Made by a program: the position numbers and the translations under genes | Shown: one piece after another, positions 41,307-44,708 of the stretch | Position numbering within the stretch: position 1 is the first letter of the stretch | Layout: every line of letters begins with the position of its first letter | Source: Caldisphaera sp. | GTDB taxonomy: Archaea > Thermoproteota > Thermoprotei_A > Sulfolobales > Acidilobaceae | NCBI GenBank assembly: GCA_002877855.1 | Contig: PNIA01000009.1 | Location: 1 to 44,708, forward strand | DNA length: 44,708 nt | Reading direction: 5' to 3' | Notes under the pieces: model-generated | Seen by the model: the letters and a program-made list of their open reading frames with translations, nothing else | What the model was told of the DNA's origin: nothing | Databases searched by the model: none

Positions 41307-41735
41307 TTAATATGAAGGAACTTCAAATTGCTTTACTCTTACCTGGGTAACAACATCGATAGATTCTAATGCTGATTTTAGTTTATCAGCATCGATAGAA
41401 CTCTGACTAATGTCTATAATAAATGTGCACTCTCCTTCCTCTCTCCTTGTTATAGATGTGCATCTATTTGCAATAATGTCTATTTTATACTCTGCAATTT
41501 TATCAATAACCTTTGCTAACGATCCCGGTTTATCTATCATATCAATGCTTAGCTCTAAGACTTTAGCATTTTCAGATAATATAGGGCTTATTACTATTTC
41601 TTTTTTATCACTATCAGCTAATAATGCAACTAGCATTCCTGGTTCTATACCTAAGTTTTCCCTCATGGTTTGAGGTATCGTTATCCTGCCTTTGGAATCT
41701 ACCTTAACCAATCCAGTAATTCTACTACTTGACAC
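41307..41735 (-). CDS. AbrB/SpoVT-like DNA-binding domain fused to an ACT domain
   Basis: A 142-residue probable regulator. Residues 1-48 form a swapped-hairpin DNA-binding domain (GLVKVDSKGRITIPQTMRENLGIEPGMLVALLA). Residues about 58-140 form an ACT domain (LELSIDMIDKPGSLAKVIDKIAEYKIDIIANRCTSITRREEGECTFIIDI), a small-molecule-binding fold usually responding to amino acids. The pair suggests a ligand-controlled transcription factor. The ligand and targets are unknown. GTG 41735 is chosen because GGGGTG, with its own in-frame GTG (41744), lies six bases ahead of it. It is alone, between the uS19 promoter and the C/D sRNA candidate. Confidence 0.82.
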   Translation of the reverse strand: MSSSRITGLVKVDSKGRITIPQTMRENLGIEPGMLVALLADSDKKEIVISPILSENAKVLELSIDMIDKPGSLAKVIDKIAEYKIDIIANRCTSITRREEGECTFIIDISQSSIDADKLKSALESIDVVTQVRVKQFEVPSY

Positions 41736-41883
41736 AAAGTACACCCCATTAAATTCTCAACCTATTTTACGTACATCCTTTCTATTATAGATAAGTTAAG
41801 AGATATAAAATTTTACTTTTTGTAACAGTTTTCAATTTAAAATAAAAAAATTCAGAAAGTATTAGCGTATTTTACAAACATTT

Positions 41884-41946
41884 GCGGTCAGAGTGAGACT
41901 AGGTATTTCATCCCTCCATCATTGGTTGCCCACGTCATCATACCGC
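41884..41946 (-). ncRNA. C/D box sRNA candidate (2'-O-methylation guide)
   Basis: On the minus strand a strong C/D box arrangement is seen: terminal stem GCGG/CCGC (41943-41946 with 41884-41887), perfect box C ATGATGA (41935-41941), D'-like ATGA (about 41919-41922), C' GGGATGA (about 41908-41914) and perfect box D CTGA (41888-41891). The guide before D' is 12 bases (CGTGGGCAACCA) and that before D up to 16 (AATACCTAGTCTCACT). A TATA element ATATATAAAA (41971-41980) lies at the correct distance upstream, and a T-rich stretch (about 41845-41853) follows. Targets would be rRNA or tRNA; I did not identify them. Confidence 0.78.
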
Positions 41947-41970
41947 TAATATTTAGTCGGTATCATGTGC

Positions 41971-41980
41971 TTTTATATAT
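41971..41980 (-). promoter_or_regulatory. TATA box of the C/D sRNA
   Basis: On the minus strand ATATATAAAA is located 25-34 bases upstream of the first base of the terminal stem, just after the metG stop codon. Position and sequence fit an independent promoter for the small RNA. Confidence 0.55.
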
Positions 41981-41986
41981 TATTTA

Positions 41987-43720
41987 TTAAGATTTAGCTA
42001 TGTTGATTTCCTTCAACAAATGTGGTCTCTTTGAATTTGCCTCCTCTCTTGCTTTCTTTATTATATTATCTATGTTATCTAAAAAGTCATCTGGTAATTT
42101 CTTAAAAATTGGTTCAATTTCATTTAATTTCATTCCAAATTCTACATCATTGTATAGAATTTCATTCCATTTAACCTCATATATATTTGTGCTATAACCC
42201 AATTGCTTCCAAATAATATTGGAAGTTGAAGGCATAAATGGATATAAAAGCAATGATATATTCTTTATAATATTAGCAGAAACGTTCATAACCCCCTTTG
42301 CAAGTTTAATGTCTTTGCGATATAACTCCCACGGAGCTCTATCGTTAAGATATTTGTTTCCAAGTCTTGCTATTGATAAAATGCTATCTGTTGCTTTTTT
42401 AAGCCTAACTTCATCCAAACTTTGTTTATATTCGTTTATATAGGAATAGGCAATTTTATTTGTTTCTATATCTATACCTTCTAGTTTTTCTGGTTCAGGT
42501 ATGACGCCATTAAATCTTGATTTCAATAACGAAAATACTCTATAAATAAAATTACCAATATCATCATTTAATTCATTGTTTACTATTTTTACAAATTCTT
42601 TCCAGGTGAAATTAGAATCTCCCCCTTCAGGCCTAGTTCTAATTAATACCCATCTCCAATATTCTGCCGGTGCTATATTTATTGCCTCATCAAGCCATAT
42701 ACCTATTTTCCTACTCTTACTGAATTTTTGGCCTTCATACATCAAATACTCTGTAGAATTTATTTTCCATGGAAGGATGTAATCTTCCTCTGATGCAATT
42801 AGCATGGCAGGCAGCACAATAGCGTGAAAAGGTATGTTGTCTTTTCCTATAAAATATATGGATTTGGTTTCTTTGTCTTGCCAATATTCTTTCCATGCAT
42901 CATTTTCTTTCCCAATTTTCATTAAATATTCTTTAGTTGCACTTAAATAACCTAAAAGAGCGTCAAACCATACATAAATAGTTTTATTTTGAGTATCCGG
43001 AAAAGGAGATTCTATACCCCAACTTATATCTCTTGTTATGCTTCTCGGCTTCAATCCATGCTTTACCCATGATATACTATAATTTTTAACATTATCATCC
43101 AATTCACTATTATTAATAAGCCAGTTAAGTAACTTCTCTTGAACCTTAGATAAGTCTATAAAGTAATTTTTTGTCCTTATCCAAACAGGAGTTGATCCAC
43201 ATAAAGAACACCTAGGGTTTATCAAATCTCTAGGTGATAATAACCTACCGCATTTATCGCATTGATCGCCATGAGCTTGATCAAATCCGCAATAAGGGCA
43301 TGTTCCTACAACATATCTATCTGGCAAAAACATTTTATCATTTAAACAATAAGGAAGCTCTTCTTCCATTGGAAAAATATAGCCCTTTTCATAAATTTTC
43401 ATTAAAAATTCTTTAACGAATTCTTTATGAACCTCACTTTCTGTTCTTGAGAATAAACTGAAATCAAAATTGAACTCTTTAAATAAATTTACCATGTATT
43501 CGTGAACTTGGTCAGTTAATTCTTTAGGTTTAACTTTTCTTTTCCTTGCTTCTAATTCTATTGGAGTTCCATGCTCATCGCTGCCTGTAACAAATATGAC
43601 ATCATTTCCTAATGCTTTAAGATACCTTGCATATACATCTGCGCTTAATAAATGAAGAACAGTTCCTAAATGTGGAATGAAATCTGAATATGGCCATGCT
43701 GATGCAACAATGTATTTCAT
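41987..43720 (-). CDS. metG: methionyl-tRNA synthetase
   Basis: A 577-residue class I synthetase. The HIGH-like motif is PHLGTVLH (residues about 16-23) and the KMSKS-like motif is KFSKS in YEGQKFSKSRKIG. A zinc insert with two knuckles is present (CPYCGFDQAHGDQCDKCGR and PRCSLCGS). The anticodon-binding helix bundle occupies the C-terminal third. The extra C-terminal tRNA-binding (Arc1/EMAP-like) domain found in some MetRS proteins is absent, as in several archaea where it is a separate gene. ATG 43720 follows GGTGAGGAG. Downstream is the sRNA with its own promoter. Confidence 0.96.
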   Translation of the reverse strand: MKYIVASAWPYSDFIPHLGTVLHLLSADVYARYLKALGNDVIFVTGSDEHGTPIELEARKRKVKPKELTDQVHEYMVNLFKEFNFDFSLFSRTESEVHKEFVKEFLMKIYEKGYIFPMEEELPYCLNDKMFLPDRYVVGTCPYCGFDQAHGDQCDKCGRLLSPRDLINPRCSLCGSTPVWIRTKNYFIDLSKVQEKLLNWLINNSELDDNVKNYSISWVKHGLKPRSITRDISWGIESPFPDTQNKTIYVWFDALLGYLSATKEYLMKIGKENDAWKEYWQDKETKSIYFIGKDNIPFHAIVLPAMLIASEEDYILPWKINSTEYLMYEGQKFSKSRKIGIWLDEAINIAPAEYWRWVLIRTRPEGGDSNFTWKEFVKIVNNELNDDIGNFIYRVFSLLKSRFNGVIPEPEKLEGIDIETNKIAYSYINEYKQSLDEVRLKKATDSILSIARLGNKYLNDRAPWELYRKDIKLAKGVMNVSANIIKNISLLLYPFMPSTSNIIWKQLGYSTNIYEVKWNEILYNDVEFGMKLNEIEPIFKKLPDDFLDNIDNIIKKAREEANSKRPHLLKEINIAKS

Positions 43721-43814
43721 TTCTCCTCACCTGCTTGGCTCAAAACTACTTAATATACGCTAAATATAAAGCTTTATTAGTAATTACATTTAAGATCTAG
43801 GTTTTATTTAACTG

Positions 43815-44165
43815 TTAAGCATATTCCCTCCAAGTATATCCACATCTTTTACATTTATAAAATCTTGTTGGAGGCTCATCTGCAGCTCTTGTTTGCATCA
43901 TCCAAGCCAATATTTCATCATTACCACACTTAGGACATCTTATACTACCCTTTAATACCTGTGCTGTCGGAGGTGGAGAATCGGAGTCGATAACTATGGT
44001 CTTATCTTTAGGAGTGTGCTGGATCTTTTCTTTTACCTTTAAAGCATTCGACAAGCTATTTTGATCAGCTTCTATTTTATATCCACATTTTGGGCAAACT
44101 AGATACGTTTTGCCTTCTATATGTTTTGGCTTCATTATACTTCCACATTTTGGGCAAAACATCAT
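43815..44165 (-). CDS. tfs: transcription factor S (TFIIS-like cleavage factor)
   Basis: A 116-residue protein that stimulates RNA cleavage by backtracked RNA polymerase. The N-terminal zinc ribbon CPKCGS...CPKCGY (residues about 4-28) resembles RPB9. The C-terminal ribbon CPKCGNDEILAW...CKRCGYTW contains between its knuckles the catalytic acidic turn in TRAADEPPT, where Asp-Glu coordinates the metal in the polymerase. Length is normal. The frame opens at GTG 44180; GGTG near that point serves the ATG pair at 44165/44162, giving the normal MFCPKCG start. It lies in tandem with the small zinc-ribbon gene upstream (50 bases between them). Confidence 0.93.
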   Translation of the reverse strand: MMFCPKCGSIMKPKHIEGKTYLVCPKCGYKIEADQNSLSNALKVKEKIQHTPKDKTIVIDSDSPPPTAQVLKGSIRCPKCGNDEILAWMMQTRAADEPPTRFYKCKRCGYTWREYA

Positions 44166-44215
44166 TGAACTCTGCACCACTTACCTCGCCCCCAATCTAT
44201 TGTATTTTGCAATTA

Positions 44216-44482
44216 TTAACTCCTTTTTGTATTCTTTAAATATCTATCTATATTCTCTAAGAGCGTTTCATTAATACCTTTACTATTTTTAATTGTTGAC
44301 CTTCTTTGATACTTTTTAGCTGTTTTATCTCCGCAATCTATTATATCTGATAGTAAAGTTTTGCAGTAAGGGCATACTCTTATAAATTCTTTGTTATCTA
44401 TCCTGCAATTGCTTGTTGCTACCCTTCTTTTACAAATATCACAATATTCCCAAGATAATGTAATCCTCAAGTTTATCGCCAT
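44216..44482 (-). CDS. small zinc-ribbon protein of unknown function
   Basis: An 88-residue protein with CDIC and CPYC knuckles (residues about 14-17 and 37-40), thus one probable zinc ribbon. It is followed by a basic, mostly helical tail (KKYQRRSTIKNSKGINETLLENIDRYLKN). It may bind nucleic acid or a transcription or translation complex, but I do not recognise the family. The ATG has AGGATC just upstream. It lies upstream of tfs in the same direction, so a transcription-related role is possible but unproved. Confidence 0.65.
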   Translation of the reverse strand: MAINLRITLSWEYCDICKRRVATSNCRIDNKEFIRVCPYCKTLLSDIIDCGDKTAKKYQRRSTIKNSKGINETLLENIDRYLKNTKRS

Positions 44483-44708
44483 GATCCTAATCTATACTAT
44501 TTGAGAGGGGTATTAAATTATTTTACCTCTGCAAACATTTTATATCAAGCATATTAAATAGATCAACCTTACTAAATTATGAAAGAGTTCCCCTTTTCCC
44601 CATGTTCTCATATACTGTTCTTAATTATGTTTTTATTTAAGTTTTTAATTTTACTGAAAATTTAAATTCTTCCCTTATTCATATATTAATAGTTTGTTCA
44701 AAACTGAT
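44483..44708. other. intergenic end of window, no gene seen
   Basis: About 226 AT-rich bases before the edge. A micro-frame of about 27 codons at 44579 on the plus strand has no ribosome site and a low-complexity hydrophobic sequence, so it is not called. Minus-strand promoter elements for the zinc-ribbon gene may lie here; TATAAAATG at about 44541-44549 is a candidate. Confidence 0.4.

Noticed and set aside
44579..44665. Micro-frame starting MKEFPFSP on the plus strand
   Set aside because: About 27 codons, low-complexity, no Shine-Dalgarno, and only a weak TATA-like sequence nearby.
1..44708. CRISPR arrays, insertion sequences, integrated elements
   Set aside because: No regularly spaced repeats, transposase or integrase motifs, or terminal inverted repeats were seen; the tRNA-Val gene shows no downstream partial copy within the window.

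Overview
The window is chromosomal DNA from an AT-rich crenarchaeote (Thermoprotei). This rests on the gene content: archaeal-type ProRS, AsnRS and MetRS, DNA topoisomerase VI, one PCNA paralogue, FEN1, deoxyhypusine synthase, diphthamide ligase, TFS, the archaeal ribosomal protein order with Rpp29, and an archaeal RNase P RNA. Very frequent TTG/GTG starts preceded by a GGTGA Shine-Dalgarno motif recall Acidilobales/Desulfurococcales. A Caldisphaera-like organism is my guess, not something the sequence proves. No prophage, insertion sequence, CRISPR array or integrase was seen.

Layout: (1) 1-7.7 kb: MFS transporter, a candidate C/D box sRNA, proS, an isolated ATP synthase proteolipid gene, a NusA-like KH protein, fen, a winged-helix gene and cdc48. 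(2) 7.9-14.3 kb: an 84-residue unknown coupled to a B12-binding radical SAM protein, two membrane proteins (the second apparently starting at ATT), a Trm5-type tRNA methyltransferase, RNase P RNA, NAD kinase and a Nob1-like PIN nuclease. (3) 14.3-21.9 kb: tRNA methylthiotransferase, dCTP deaminase, CTP synthase, a membrane-anchored resolvase-like nuclease, TatD, Dph6, AsnRS and tRNA-Val(UAC). (4) 22-27.8 kb: MFS transporter, PCNA, Top6A/Top6B and deoxyhypusine synthase. (5) 27.8-34.8 kb: a three-gene type IV pilus set (pilin, ATPase, TadC-like platform), a putative tRNA-splicing endonuclease structural subunit, DUF373, protein disulfide oxidoreductase and an unknown protein with a degenerate Rieske-like tail. 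(6) 34.8-41.2 kb: ribosomal proteins in transcription order uS19-uL22-uS3-uL29-Rpp29, then a GNAT acetyltransferase gene, then uS17-uL14-uL24-eS4-uL5-uS14-uS8. (7) 41.3-44.7 kb: an AbrB-ACT regulator, a second C/D box sRNA candidate, metG, TFS and a small zinc-ribbon protein.

Functional theme: the content is dominated by information processing. It includes both the RNA and one protein of RNase P, rRNA/tRNA maturation and modification (Nob1, Trm5, methylthiotransferase, EndA-like subunit, C/D guides), three aminoacyl-tRNA synthetases and the sliding-clamp/flap-nuclease pair.

Translation starts were chosen with one rule visible throughout: a GGTGA/GAGGTG core, about 4-6 spacer bases, then ATG, GTG or TTG. 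Many genes have an in-frame GTG inside the Shine-Dalgarno itself, so the longest reading frame begins a few codons too early. I trimmed those. All functions are assigned by reading motifs; no database search was run.
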